Shown here: positions 8,358 to 15,500 of the stretch, piece by piece
Numbering within the stretch: position 1 is the first letter of the stretch
Layout: every line of letters starts with the position of its first letter
Assembly (NCBI RefSeq): GCF_900100265.1
Contig: NZ_LT629696.1
Location: 3,100,001-3,164,000 of the forward strand
From: Leifsonia sp. 466MF
Lineage (GTDB): Bacteria; Actinomycetota; Actinomycetes; Actinomycetales; Microbacteriaceae
Reading direction: 5' to 3'
Length of the DNA stretch: 64,000 nucleotides
Program-made: the position numbers and the translations under genes
Notes under the pieces: model-generated
Databases searched by the model: none
What the model saw: the letters and a program-made list of their open reading frames with translations, nothing else
Told to the model about the DNA's origin: nothing

Positions 8358-9497
8358 TCAGAGGCTGAGGCCGACCATGACGGGTTCCGGCTGCAGCACC
8401 ACACCGAACTCGGATTGCACCCTCGACTGGATGAATGACGCCAGCTGGGCGACGTCGGCCGCCGTCGCGCCACCGCGATTGATGATCGCGAGCGTGTGCT
8501 TGGACGAGATGGCAGCGCCCGAGCCGGGCAGGGCGAACCCGCGGCGGATGCCCGCGTTCTCGATCAACCACGCGGCACTGAGCTTCACGGTGTACTCGGC
8601 TGTCGCGAGAGGCGGAACGTCGAGCGGATGCACGCCGCCGAGCGGGATGTCCATCACCGTGTCGGCCTCCAGCGGCGCCTGCGGCCAGCGGGGGGCGTTG
8701 GCGGGAAGGGTACGGGCGAAGCCCTCTGACACGATCGGGTTGGTGAAGAACGAGCCGGAGCTGACCGAGTCGGGGTCGGCCGGGTCGAGCACCATGCCCT
8801 TCGACGACCGCAGGGCGAGCACCGCGCGACGCAGTTCGGCTACGGGCACCCGGGAACCGAGAGGCACGCCCAGGGCGTCCGCGAGCTGGGCATACGCCAC
8901 CGGCGCGCTCAGCGGCGCACCGATCGCGCCGGGCACTGCGCCGTCTGCGAGCTCCAGGTCGACCGAGAGCACGACGCCGATGCGTCCGCGCTTGAGCACC
9001 GAGGTGCGGTATCCCAGGCCCAGCTCCTGTCGAGTGAGGTACACGATCTCGTCCGAGGCATCGTCGAGGAATTCCACCCCGACCAGCGCGGACTCGAGCT
9101 CCTGGCCGTACGCACCGATGTTCTGCACGGGCGCGGCGCCTGTTGAGCCAGGGATGCCGCTCAGCGCCTCGATCCCGGACCAGCCGTTGCGCACGGTGAG
9201 GGCGACGAGCTCGTCCCACGGCTCGCCGGCCTGCACGCGGAGCCGGATCCGGCCCTCGGGCGCGGCCAGACGCTCGACACCACGGCTGCGGATGTGGATG
9301 ACGGTCCCATCGAAGCCGTCGTCGCTCGCCACCGTGTTCGAGCCACCGCCGAGCAGCAGCCAGTCCTCGGCAGTGTCGCGCGCTTCCCGCACCGCGTCCA
9401 CCACGCCGTCGCGGTCGTTGGCGACGACGAGCCGGTGCGGCACGCCGCCGACGCGGATGGTGGTGAGCTCGGCGAGTGCCGGCGTCGAGTCGGTCAT
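8358..9497 (-). CDS. murB: UDP-N-acetylenolpyruvoylglucosamine reductase
   Basis: MurB (379 residues) is the FAD- and NADPH-dependent reductase that makes UDP-N-acetylmuramic acid for peptidoglycan, in the cytoplasm. The FAD-binding motif LLLGGGSNTVASDDGFDGTV is at about residues 49-68. The substrate region SGIPGSTGAAPVQNIGAYGQE follows. The catalytic serine lies in SSGSFFTNPI, and a C-terminal segment ends ENAGIRRGFALPGSGAAISSKH. Length fits actinobacterial MurB. It overlaps the upstream hadB-like gene by four bases (ATGA), so it is the last gene of a hadA-hadB-murB operon, an arrangement common in actinobacteria. Confidence 0.97.
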   Translation of the reverse strand: MTDSTPALAELTTIRVGGVPHRLVVANDRDGVVDAVREARDTAEDWLLLGGGSNTVASDDGFDGTVIHIRSRGVERLAAPEGRIRLRVQAGEPWDELVALTVRNGWSGIEALSGIPGSTGAAPVQNIGAYGQELESALVGVEFLDDASDEIVYLTRQELGLGYRTSVLKRGRIGVVLSVDLELADGAVPGAIGAPLSAPVAYAQLADALGVPLGSRVPVAELRRAVLALRSSKGMVLDPADPDSVSSGSFFTNPIVSEGFARTLPANAPRWPQAPLEADTVMDIPLGGVHPLDVPPLATAEYTVKLSAAWLIENAGIRRGFALPGSGAAISSKHTLAIINRGGATAADVAQLASFIQSRVQSEFGVVLQPEPVMVGLSL

Positions 9498-9919
9498 GCC
9501 AGCCGGACGCGGACCTGCGCCTTGCCGAGCACGGTCTCGCCGCCGAACGTCGTGGTCAGGTCGATGCGCGCGATTCGCGCTTCCGCATCCAGCTGGCCGA
9601 TCTTGGCGGTCACGGTCACCGTGGCGCCCTCCGTCGGGTCGACAACCACCGGGCGGGTGAACCGGACCTGGTAGTCCGCCACCAGGGCAGGGTCACCGGC
9701 CCAGTCGACCACAGGCTGCACGGAGAGGCCCATGGTGAGCATCCCGTGCGCGATGACGCCGGGCAGGCCCACCGAGGTCGCGATGTCGTCGCGGTAGTGG
9801 ATGGGGTTGAAATCGCCGGAGGCTCCCGCGTATCGAACGAGCGAGTCACGGGTCAGTTCGACCGTGCGCTCGGCGACCACGTCGCCGACGGTCAGGCTGT
9901 CGAAGTCGGGGGTGGCCAT
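9494..9919 (-). CDS. MaoC-type (R)-hydroxyacyl dehydratase subunit (HadB-like)
   Basis: A 141-residue hot-dog-fold protein. It carries the hydratase-2 motif YAGASGDFNPIHYRDDIATS, whose D and H are the catalytic pair in MaoC-type enzymes, followed by GLPGVIAHGMLTMG. This is the catalytic subunit in HadAB-type heterodimers, which dehydrate 3-hydroxyacyl intermediates in lipid synthesis. The start overlaps the stop of the HadA-like gene by one base (TAATG), and the end overlaps murB. It is therefore tightly coupled in the operon. In this family the exact acyl substrate is not settled by sequence alone. Confidence 0.9.
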   Translation of the reverse strand: MATPDFDSLTVGDVVAERTVELTRDSLVRYAGASGDFNPIHYRDDIATSVGLPGVIAHGMLTMGLSVQPVVDWAGDPALVADYQVRFTRPVVVDPTEGATVTVTAKIGQLDAEARIARIDLTTTFGGETVLGKAQVRVRLA

Positions 9920-10365
9920 TACTCGTCTCCTCGCACGACCAGGGTGGATGTCGCGGTCACCACGTGCGCGCCGTCGGCGTCGACGATGGTCGACTCGGCT
10001 GTCACCATCGAGTGCGCGCCGAGCGACTTCACGGAGGTCACCCGGAGGGTCGCGGTCAGTTCGTCGCCCGCGAACACCGGGCGCGAGAACGAGAAGCGCT
10101 GGTCGCCGTGGACCACACGGCTGAAGTCGATCCCCGCGTCGGGCTCGGAGAGCAGCTGCGCGAGCGTCGCCTCCTGAACCACCACCGGGAACGTCGGCGG
10201 GGCCACGAGGTCGCGGTGTCCCTGCGCGCGCGCCGCGTCGACATCGAAACAGACCGGCGAGGTCGCGAAGACCGCACGAGCGAACTCGCGCACTTTCTCT
10301 CGCCCGACGAGGTACGGCCGGGTGGGCGGGAACTCACGTCCCTGCAGCTCTGGGTTCACTGGCAC
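9919..10365 (-). CDS. MaoC N-terminal-like dehydratase subunit (HadA-like)
   Basis: A 148-residue FAS1-type dehydratase half (MaoC_dehydrat_N) beginning MPVNPELQGREFPPTRPYLVGREKVREFARAV in its first 32 residues. It has a hot-dog core with VVHGDQRFSFSRPVFAGDELTATLRV and lacks the D/H catalytic pair, as expected for the HadA stabilising subunit. It is the first gene of the operon with the HadB-like gene and murB. The terminator of the small gene upstream (10421-10454) lies only about 55 bases away, so the operon promoter must overlap or lie close to that hairpin. Confidence 0.9.
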   Translation of the reverse strand: MPVNPELQGREFPPTRPYLVGREKVREFARAVFATSPVCFDVDAARAQGHRDLVAPPTFPVVVQEATLAQLLSEPDAGIDFSRVVHGDQRFSFSRPVFAGDELTATLRVTSVKSLGAHSMVTAESTIVDADGAHVVTATSTLVVRGDE

Positions 10366-10420
10366 CCGACGATTCTACTGGCGCGTTCCTCGCCGGGTCC
10401 CTGGCACCCGCGAACGACAG

Positions 10421-10454
10421 AAGACCCCGGAGGCGGTGGGGCCTCCGGGGTCTT
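10421..10454 (-). terminator. Intrinsic terminator of the 27-codon gene
   Basis: A perfect 14-bp stem, AAGACCCCGGAGGC (10421-10434) with GCCTCCGGGGTCTT (10441-10454), has a 6-base loop and lies 19 bases after the stop of the small minus-strand gene. It separates that gene from hadA. Confidence 0.85.
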
Positions 10455-10473
10455 CGTGCTCGGTGCTAGCGCC

Positions 10474-10557
10474 TTACTGGCAGCTGTCGCACTGCAGCAG
10501 GTCCATGGGGTCGACGGGAACCGAGTAGCCGCCAACGCTGTCGTTTTCGTAGTCCAT
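10474..10557 (-). CDS. 27-residue peptide with C-terminal CDSCQ, unknown function
   Basis: A 28-codon frame, too short for usual gene finders. The peptide starts MDYENDSVGGYSVP and ends DPMDLLQCDSCQ. It has an acidic N-terminal half, two prolines, and a terminal CxxC pair that could bind metal or form a disulphide. Translation is well supported: AGGGGAGG lies five bases before the ATG. The gene forms a complete transcription unit, with a promoter-like sequence and perfect palindrome upstream and a strong terminator downstream. The peptide has no signal sequence or membrane helix. It could be a regulatory micropeptide, a metal-responsive peptide, or the precursor of a modified peptide, though no modification enzymes are nearby. 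I do not recognise a named family. Confidence 0.75.
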   Translation of the reverse strand: MDYENDSVGGYSVPVDPMDLLQCDSCQ

Positions 10558-10608
10558 GATGGCCTCCCCTAGAAGTCTTGGTGATCCGCGTTCCCGCGGT
10601 GTTCACCC

Positions 10609-10640
10609 ACTATATAACCCGAATGACACGATTGTCATTC
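10609..10640 (-). promoter_or_regulatory. Promoter with overlapping palindromic operator for the small peptide gene
   Basis: On the minus strand ATGACA (10638-10633) and TATAGT (10614-10609) are 18 bases apart, a plausible -35/-10 pair. The -35 box lies inside the perfect palindrome GAATGACA-CGAT-TGTCATTC (10621-10640). A repressor bound there would block the promoter. The inner TGACAATCGTGTCA loosely recalls Fur/Zur-family boxes, but the spacing differs, so the regulator is not assigned. Confidence 0.6.
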
Positions 10641-10934
10641 CACTACATGTTGTGTTTTGGGGATTTTTTCTCGCTGCCCCCAGAGTAGGGGCGACCACCG
10701 ACATTTTCAGTTCGCATCGACCCGGACGCCTAACGCGCCATTGACTACATTTCTCGCGCATGACCTGCTGGAAAACGCTGCTCGCATGCTGGTTGGCACC
10801 ACTTCGACGCCGATGGGATTGCCTGGTGCCCACATTTGCCTAGGCGTGAGAGTCCTCGGCGTGTCGGCGTGTCGGCCTTTCGGCGCGGTCAATCGGGACG
10901 GCGGGCTGTTCTGTCTCCCGGTCGCCAGCCTCGA
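10641..10934. other. Stretch with no supported gene
   Basis: About 290 bases of lower-GC sequence follow the palindrome. The frames here have poor coding character on both strands. I see no RNA gene, repeat or hairpin worth naming beyond a short CGGCGTGT duplication near 10860. Confidence 0.5.
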
Positions 10935-11255
10935 CTACTCGGCACAACGCCCAGAGAAGTCGTCAGACAGGTGGCGCGGTCGCTCAGAGGCGCCCGGTTG
11001 GGGCGGACCAAATCGAACCTGGCGTCCCACGAGCGCGGACACTCGAACGGGTTGCTTCGCCGATTCCAGCCGAGCATGCGCGTAAATATCAAACGGGTCG
11101 GAGAACTCCTGATAGCACTCGCCTGACGGATCATTCGGAGCTGCGGGGTTATTGGCACAGTATTCGCGGCCATTCTCCCGTTGCGGCGTGAACGCGGACG
11201 AGAGCTGGTCAGCGGCCCACGTAAGCTTCGACGGCTGCCCGATACTTGTCGTCAT
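10935..11255 (-). CDS. Small hypothetical protein (possibly remnant)
   Basis: A 106-residue frame. Its first two thirds look protein-like (KLTWAADQLSSAF, GREYCANNPAAPNDPSG, YQEFSDPFDIYAHARLES); the tail is less convincing. Two cysteines are present, but there is no signal peptide or membrane helix. The annotated start overlaps the end of the upstream same-strand gene by 47 bases, which is large, so the true start may lie further in. It could also be the eroded end of a larger accessory protein. No family recognised. Confidence 0.35.
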   Translation of the reverse strand: MTTSIGQPSKLTWAADQLSSAFTPQRENGREYCANNPAAPNDPSGECYQEFSDPFDIYAHARLESAKQPVRVSALVGRQVRFGPPQPGASERPRHLSDDFSGRCAE

Positions 11256-11580
11256 CCAATACGTAGGGGGCCGGGGTTTGAAGGTGATTCGCGAACTCGC
11301 CCATCAGGACTGACGGGCGCGCTCTGGGTCTCAATCTCCTCAACTGGCGATCATGCAACAATCGCTTTCCCGCGCGGGTGACGCGGAACCGCCCTTCGTC
11401 ACCTGCTTCGATCAGCTTGGATCCAAGGAGAATCGCGATTGATTGCTCAAGCTGAACCCGACTCGGGACACCTGCGTTGAGCATGTCCCAGTCGGCAATC
11501 ACCTGACGCAATACTCGCCAGCGCCCACGACCAGCTGCTAGAAGAAGAATCTCGGGATGCGCCGGTGATTCGCTACTCAC
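11209..11580 (-). CDS. Hypothetical protein with winged-helix-like core
   Basis: A 123-residue product. Residues about 8-60 (EILLLAAGRGRWRVLRQVIADWDMLNAGVPS, then LEQSIAILLGSKLIEAGDEGRFRVTRAGKRLL) have the helix-turn-helix plus wing look of a small DNA-binding or structural domain. The C-terminal part ends with YVLDDDKYRAAVEAYVGR. Similar small proteins of unknown function are scattered in actinobacterial accessory regions, from memory and not checked. Codon use is less GC-biased than in the core genes nearby. The function is unknown; an immunity or regulatory role is possible. Confidence 0.6.
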   Translation of the reverse strand: MSSESPAHPEILLLAAGRGRWRVLRQVIADWDMLNAGVPSRVQLEQSIAILLGSKLIEAGDEGRFRVTRAGKRLLHDRQLRRLRPRARPSVLMGEFANHLQTPAPYVLDDDKYRAAVEAYVGR

Positions 11581-11872
11581 CGCAGCGCACTGGCTCCCTT
11601 GCCAGCTCTCTGTTTCTGGTTGGCATGCTCGTCCACCATTCTTTTTGGTCGCTGCCAGTCGGGCTGTTCGCCTCGCACAACGACAACCTCCGCGCTGTCG
11701 ATCCGTCAGCTCGCCGACGGCGAGCCGTTCGGAGTGAGTCCCGAGGCCGCCTCAAGGCCGCTAGCCGAGGTAGTCCGGCGTCGTGCGTCCACGATGCGGG
11801 ACAGCGACGGCACGCTGTCGATTCGGGCCCAAGGATCTCCATCCCTGGTGTTCTCGCTGGAGTGAGCCAACA
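11581..11872. other. Gap with a possible coding remnant on the plus strand
   Basis: No intact gene is supported. One plus-strand frame ending at 11865 has a protein-like last part (LADGEPFGVSPEAASRPLAE, then RRRASTMRDSDG and LSIRAQGSPSLVFSLE), but its N-terminal part looks random. This suggests a truncated or decayed gene end. Confidence 0.3.
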
Positions 11873-12115
11873 TCAGCGGTCGGATCGATACTCAGGGCTA
11901 CCAAGAATAGTCCTCAAGAAGTAGTCGCATGCTGCTTCTTCACTGTCGAAGTGTCTTTCGCCCGTTCGCTGGCCGCGCTCGGAGTAGTACACGTTCCAAG
12001 ACCAACGCGCGTCCTCAAGAACCAACCGTTCGGACGGGCCGCCTCCATCGAGAGAGTACGAATCAGCTCGGATCCCTTCCGCCACGAGCCGTTGGCTTAG
12101 CTCAACTCGATTCAT
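11873..12115 (-). CDS. Small immunity-protein-like hypothetical
   Basis: An 80-residue product starting MNRVELSQRLVAEGIRADSY, then SLDGGGPSERLVLEDARWSW, NVYYSERGQRTG and an acidic C-terminal part with HFDSEEAACDYFLRTI. The pattern (Y-SLDGG-P-E, WxVYYSERG, HF-EE-AC-YxL) recalls small actinobacterial proteins that I associate with orphan immunity proteins of polymorphic toxin systems. That association is from memory and not verified. No toxin gene is visible beside it, so if the assignment is right it is an orphan. The base composition of the surroundings is lower in GC than the flanking core genes. Confidence 0.6.
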   Translation of the reverse strand: MNRVELSQRLVAEGIRADSYSLDGGGPSERLVLEDARWSWNVYYSERGQRTGERHFDSEEAACDYFLRTILGSPEYRSDR

Positions 12116-12480
12116 CGGCTAACCACCTTCAAGCAAGCGTCATCGCAATCAACCGTTCTCTAAATGGAAGCGTAGTCATCTGCTGGCGCGCTCCTCCGAA
12201 CGAAGCCCCCCGATTGGATGAGTCGACGAGGCTCTCCTCAGGTTGCTGCTTCGTCAGATAGAACTCCGACTCCAGCTCCACCACCCAAAGCAAGAGCCCC
12301 TGGGTCCTGCCGTATGGAAGTGGTCAGTTGTGCTGCTTCGACAAGTGGGAGTGTCTCGATGTAGGTCAGCTCGTCGGTGTGCCGAGGGCGTCGCGCAGCC
12401 GACGGCCGATGCCCTGCTTGGGCCGGGAACCCAGCAGGTGTTCCTTATAGTCGGAAGGGATGCGCCTCCGTCGTCGTGAG
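12116..12480. other. 365-base gap with no supported gene
   Basis: Frames on both strands are short and lack coding character. It probably holds the promoter of the 80-residue minus-strand gene near 12120-12180. I see no hairpin, repeat or RNA gene. Confidence 0.45.
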
Positions 12481-12837
12481 TTACGGATCGATTGTCGCCC
12501 GCGGCCAAATGGCCGCTAAAAGCTCGGACCGGTCCTCGGAAATTAAAAGGGCTAGCGGATCGGTGGCATCTTCAACCGATACAAGCCGAACTGTCGCCCG
12601 TCCTCGCAGCGCTTCGAGCCAGGCGTCTATCTGGCGAGCAAGGACAGTGTCAGCCGACAAACGACGCCGACGGCGCTCGTAGATATCGATCAGTCGGTGG
12701 CTGTCGACCGATGGGCAACGGTACGCCGGCAACTCCAGACTTCTTAGTTCGGCCGCCAGGCGCGGAGCGACACGCAAGTCGGAGCGTTCAGCACGCGAAA
12801 TCAGTTCCTGTCGATCCAGTAGATCTTGTGGTGTCAT
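12481..12837 (-). CDS. Hypothetical protein, accessory region
   Basis: A 118-residue, mostly helical, charged product (DLLDRQELISRAERSDLRVA, RLIDIYERRRRRLSADTVLA, DAWLEALRGRATVRLVSVED, PLALLISEDRSELLAAIWPR). It has no cysteine-based metal site beyond one Cys, and no signal peptide or membrane helix. The composition looks genuinely coded. It is isolated, with about 365 and 263 non-coding bases on its two sides. No family recognised. Confidence 0.55.
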   Translation of the reverse strand: MTPQDLLDRQELISRAERSDLRVAPRLAAELRSLELPAYRCPSVDSHRLIDIYERRRRRLSADTVLARQIDAWLEALRGRATVRLVSVEDATDPLALLISEDRSELLAAIWPRATIDP

Positions 12838-13100
12838 GGCAGGACACGCGCTCCCGTTACAGTTCCTCTCAGCAACACTTCATACTCCTCGAATGCGTCC
12901 GACGATTCAAGAACACATCAACGAGTCCCGCGCATCGTCGGGATCGTTCGTCACGGCTCGGCTGAGGTATCAACAGCGCCGCAGCGGTCTGAGAAGCCTT
13001 CGTGGCTCAGAGATCACCCCGCGCCCCGACACGGCGGCGCGCGACGGCGCGCGGCCCAGCGAGTAACACGCAGGAAATCAACCGCAACTACCCTTGCGCC
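12838..13100. other. Gap at the right edge of the accessory stretch
   Basis: About 260 bases without a supported gene. The sequence shifts back to high GC near 13000. It must contain the promoters for the minus gene ending the island and the plus gene at 13101. I recognise no att-like repeat. Confidence 0.4.
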
Positions 13101-13526
13101 ATGTCCTCGCCGAAACCGAGCGCACCGCGAGAGTGGGGGCGGTTCGCCGACGGCTCCGTCGAGCAGCGGATGCTCCTCGCACTGGGCGCTCACTTCGGGG
13201 TCCCCCTGCGGCCCCGGTCGCTCTCCCTCGCCCACGGCGCGCGGGTGGAGGTCGAGGGCATGGATCACGACGGAACGATCGTCGTGCAGCTGGTGGCGAA
13301 TCAGGGTGCCTACAAGCCGTCGTACCGGAACAAGGTGATGGCCGACATGTTCAAGCTCCTCTGGTTGCGCGCGGCCGTGCCCGGGGTCACGCGTGCCGCC
13401 GTTGTCGTGAGCGCCCGCACGACCCAGGCTCTCAACGGCTGGGTCGCCGTGGCCGCGGCCGAGCTGGGTGTCGAGGTGTACGTCTTCGACGGGGACGGCG
13501 TCGCCCCGCTGGCCGGCCAGAGTTAA
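13101..13526 (+). CDS. Hypothetical protein, possible nuclease-like fold
   Basis: A 141-residue product starting MSSPKPSAPREWGRFADGSV. The region GARVEVEGMDHDGTIVVQLV, then ANQGAYKPSYRNKVMADMFK and LLWLRAAVPGVTRAAVVVSA, alternates strands and helices and contains D, Q and K residues placed a little like a PD-(D/E)xK core. This is only a fold-level impression. The ATG at 13101 was chosen over more upstream starts in frame because the protein-like sequence begins there. It borders the ABC transporter operon but is separated by 158 bases, so shared function is not implied. Confidence 0.6.
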   Translation: MSSPKPSAPREWGRFADGSVEQRMLLALGAHFGVPLRPRSLSLAHGARVEVEGMDHDGTIVVQLVANQGAYKPSYRNKVMADMFKLLWLRAAVPGVTRAAVVVSARTTQALNGWVAVAAAELGVEVYVFDGDGVAPLAGQS

Positions 13527-13684
13527 CATCCGCGCAATCTCCGGAGGCCGATTCACGAAACATTGGCTCGGTAGCGTTGTGGAACAACAAGCGGACTCCG
13601 CGTGGCAGACATCAACCTCGCTACGCACGCTCTCCGCCATCTGGGAACGGGCCTATGGGTCCGTACACGGCATGGAGGGTGTGG
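13527..13684 (+). promoter_or_regulatory. Upstream region of the flavin-associated operon
   Basis: This 158-base region should hold the promoter of the ABC/monooxygenase operon. A short palindrome GTTGT-GGA-ACAAC (13576-13588) is a candidate operator. I looked for an FMN riboswitch and saw none of its conserved segments. GGAGGG lies five bases before the first ATG. Confidence 0.4.
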
Positions 13685-14515
13685 ATGGTGACGCCAGCGG
13701 TACAGCTGACCTCGGTCGGCAAGGTCTACGGGTACGGATCCTCGGCGATGATCGCGTTGAACGACGTCGATCTGGCCATCGAGCCGGGGCGGTTCGTCAG
13801 CCTGATCGGCCCGAGCGGATGCGGCAAGTCGACGCTCCTGCGAATCGTCGCGGGTCTCGAATCCGCTGATCGCGGCGAGGTGCGCGTCCACGATGTGACG
13901 CCCAGCGAGGCGGGTGCGGCGAAGCTGATCGGGCTGGTGCCGCAGACCCCGGCACTGCTGCCGTGGCTGTCCGTGCTGAAGAACGTGACGCTGCCGCAGA
14001 AGATCAACCCAGGGGCGGCGCGGCGACGGCAGCGCATCGGCGACCTCGCCGACCGCGGCGACCGCACGCAGGCCCCGGACATGCTCGAACTCCTCGATCG
14101 AGCCGGGCTGGCGGATGCCGCGCACAAGCTCCCCGCCCAGCTCTCCGGCGGGATGCAGCAGCGTGCGGCGATCGTGCGGGCCTTCGGCCTCCAACCGGAT
14201 GTGCTCCTTATGGACGAGCCCTTCTCGGCCCTCGACGAGTTCACGCGCGAGAGCCTCCAGGACCAGCTCCTCGACCTCTGGGACGAGCTGAAGACGACGG
14301 TCGTGTTCGTGACGCACTCGGTGTCCGAGGCCGTGCGGATGTCGGACACGGTCGTCGTGATGGCGCCCCGCCCGGGCCGGATCGTCGACGTGATCGACAT
14401 CGATCTGCCGCGGCCCCGCAACCAGAAGCTGTTCGAGGAGCGCCGCTTCCACGAATACGAAGACCTGATCAGAGACCGCCTGCACTCCGCCTGGCGATCC
14501 ACGGACGCAGCATAG
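13685..14515 (+). CDS. ABC transporter ATP-binding protein (nitrate/sulfonate/pyrimidine/flavin type)
   Basis: A 276-residue ATPase that should power import by the permease encoded next. Walker A GPSGCGKST is at residues 42-50, followed by a Q loop (VPQTPALLPW), the signature LSGGMQQR, Walker B VLLMDEPF with SALDE, and the switch histidine in VTHSVSEA. The loop (ALLPWLSVLKNV) is typical of the SsuB/TauB/ThiZ group. An insertion of about 20 residues with GDLADRGDRTQ follows the Q-loop region. The ATG follows GGAGGG closely. It is the first gene of an operon running to about 22482. The substrate is not readable from the ATPase alone. Confidence 0.92.
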   Translation: MVTPAVQLTSVGKVYGYGSSAMIALNDVDLAIEPGRFVSLIGPSGCGKSTLLRIVAGLESADRGEVRVHDVTPSEAGAAKLIGLVPQTPALLPWLSVLKNVTLPQKINPGAARRRQRIGDLADRGDRTQAPDMLELLDRAGLADAAHKLPAQLSGGMQQRAAIVRAFGLQPDVLLMDEPFSALDEFTRESLQDQLLDLWDELKTTVVFVTHSVSEAVRMSDTVVVMAPRPGRIVDVIDIDLPRPRNQKLFEERRFHEYEDLIRDRLHSAWRSTDAA

Positions 14516-14526
14516 GAGGCCACCGG

Positions 14527-15387
14527 ATGAGCGTCGCAACAGAACGAGCAACCGTACGGCCGCCGCTGCCGGACGGCGTCCCCGCCGAGCCGTCGCGGTT
14601 CAGCCTGAAGCATCCCAAGTCCCGGCTGGCGTGGATCCGTCCCGCGGTGTGGCTGCCGCTGGTCGTCATGCTCGCCCTGCTCGCCGGGCTCTGGCAGTGG
14701 GGCGCCGCATCCATGCCGTACCTCCTCCCGCCGTTGCAGGCGATCGGGGACTCGCTCGCCGGCAACATCGGCTACTACCTCGGCAACGCCCTGATCACGC
14801 TCGGGGAGGCGACGGCCGGCCTGGCGATCGGCTTCGGCGCCGCCTTCGTCGTCGCCGTGCTCATCAGCGAACTCCCGGTGGCGCGGAGGGCCATCATGCC
14901 GATCGCGGTCGTGCTCAACGTGACGCCGCTCGTCGCGATCGCCCCCGCACTCGTCGTGGCCTTCGGATTCGGCCCGCTGCCCAAGCTCATCATCACGGCC
15001 CTGATCTGCTTCTTCCCCATCCTCATCAACACCGCCGTCGGCCTCCGCTCGGTGCCGCAGCAGGTGATGCAGGTCTACAAGACCATGGACGCGTCGCGGC
15101 TGGAGATGCTCATCCACCTGCGCATCCCCAACGCGCTCCCGTACATCTTCGCGGCCCTGCGCATCGTCTTCCCGCTCTCGATCATCGGCGCCGTCGTCGC
15201 CGAACTCTCCGCGTCCGGGTCGACCGGCGGCCTGGGGACGGCCATCAGTGTCGCGTCGTCGATGAACCAGCTCGCTGTGGTCTATGCGGCGATCTTCGTC
15301 CTCGCCGTGATGGGCGTCCTCCTGCTTGCCTTCATCACCCTGATCGAGCGCCGCGTCCTGCACTGGCACGAGAGCTCCACCGACTGA
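14527..15387 (+). CDS. ABC transporter permease (SsuC/ThiX/RibX-like)
   Basis: A 286-residue BPD_transp_1 permease with about six membrane helices after a cytoplasmic N-terminus. The EAA-type cytoplasmic loop is at YKTMDASRLEMLIHLRIPNALPYIFAAL, which docks on the ATPase. The start has AGGAGG upstream and lies 11 bases after the ATPase stop. The family imports small organics such as sulfonates, thiamin pyrimidine precursors and, by published prediction for RibXY, riboflavin. With the flavin enzymes downstream, a flavin or related heterocycle is a reasonable guess for the substrate. Confidence 0.92.
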   Translation: MSVATERATVRPPLPDGVPAEPSRFSLKHPKSRLAWIRPAVWLPLVVMLALLAGLWQWGAASMPYLLPPLQAIGDSLAGNIGYYLGNALITLGEATAGLAIGFGAAFVVAVLISELPVARRAIMPIAVVLNVTPLVAIAPALVVAFGFGPLPKLIITALICFFPILINTAVGLRSVPQQVMQVYKTMDASRLEMLIHLRIPNALPYIFAALRIVFPLSIIGAVVAELSASGSTGGLGTAISVASSMNQLAVVYAAIFVLAVMGVLLLAFITLIERRVLHWHESSTD

Positions 15388-15500
15388 GCGAGGGCCACCG
15401 GCCCCACCTCGCGTTCCCCCCACCTGTCGCCGACCGGCGACCAGGCCCACCCCTGCCTCAGCGCACCCCTGCACCACCCCATCCGAAGAAGGAGTGACCC

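Noticed and set aside
10889..11173. 94-codon minus-strand frame
   Set aside because: It overlaps the better 106-codon frame on the same strand and its sequence looks random.
11573..11842. 89-codon minus-strand frame
   Set aside because: Arg-rich, without protein-like pattern, and opposite to a better but partial plus-strand signal.
12254..12508. 84-codon minus-strand frame in the accessory stretch
   Set aside because: Composition (many Ser, Arg, Thr, Trp runs) looks non-coding, and no ribosome binding site or family pattern is visible.
13527..13684. FMN riboswitch before the flavin-associated operon
   Set aside because: I looked for the conserved RFN segments and saw none; only a short palindrome and the ribosome binding site are present.
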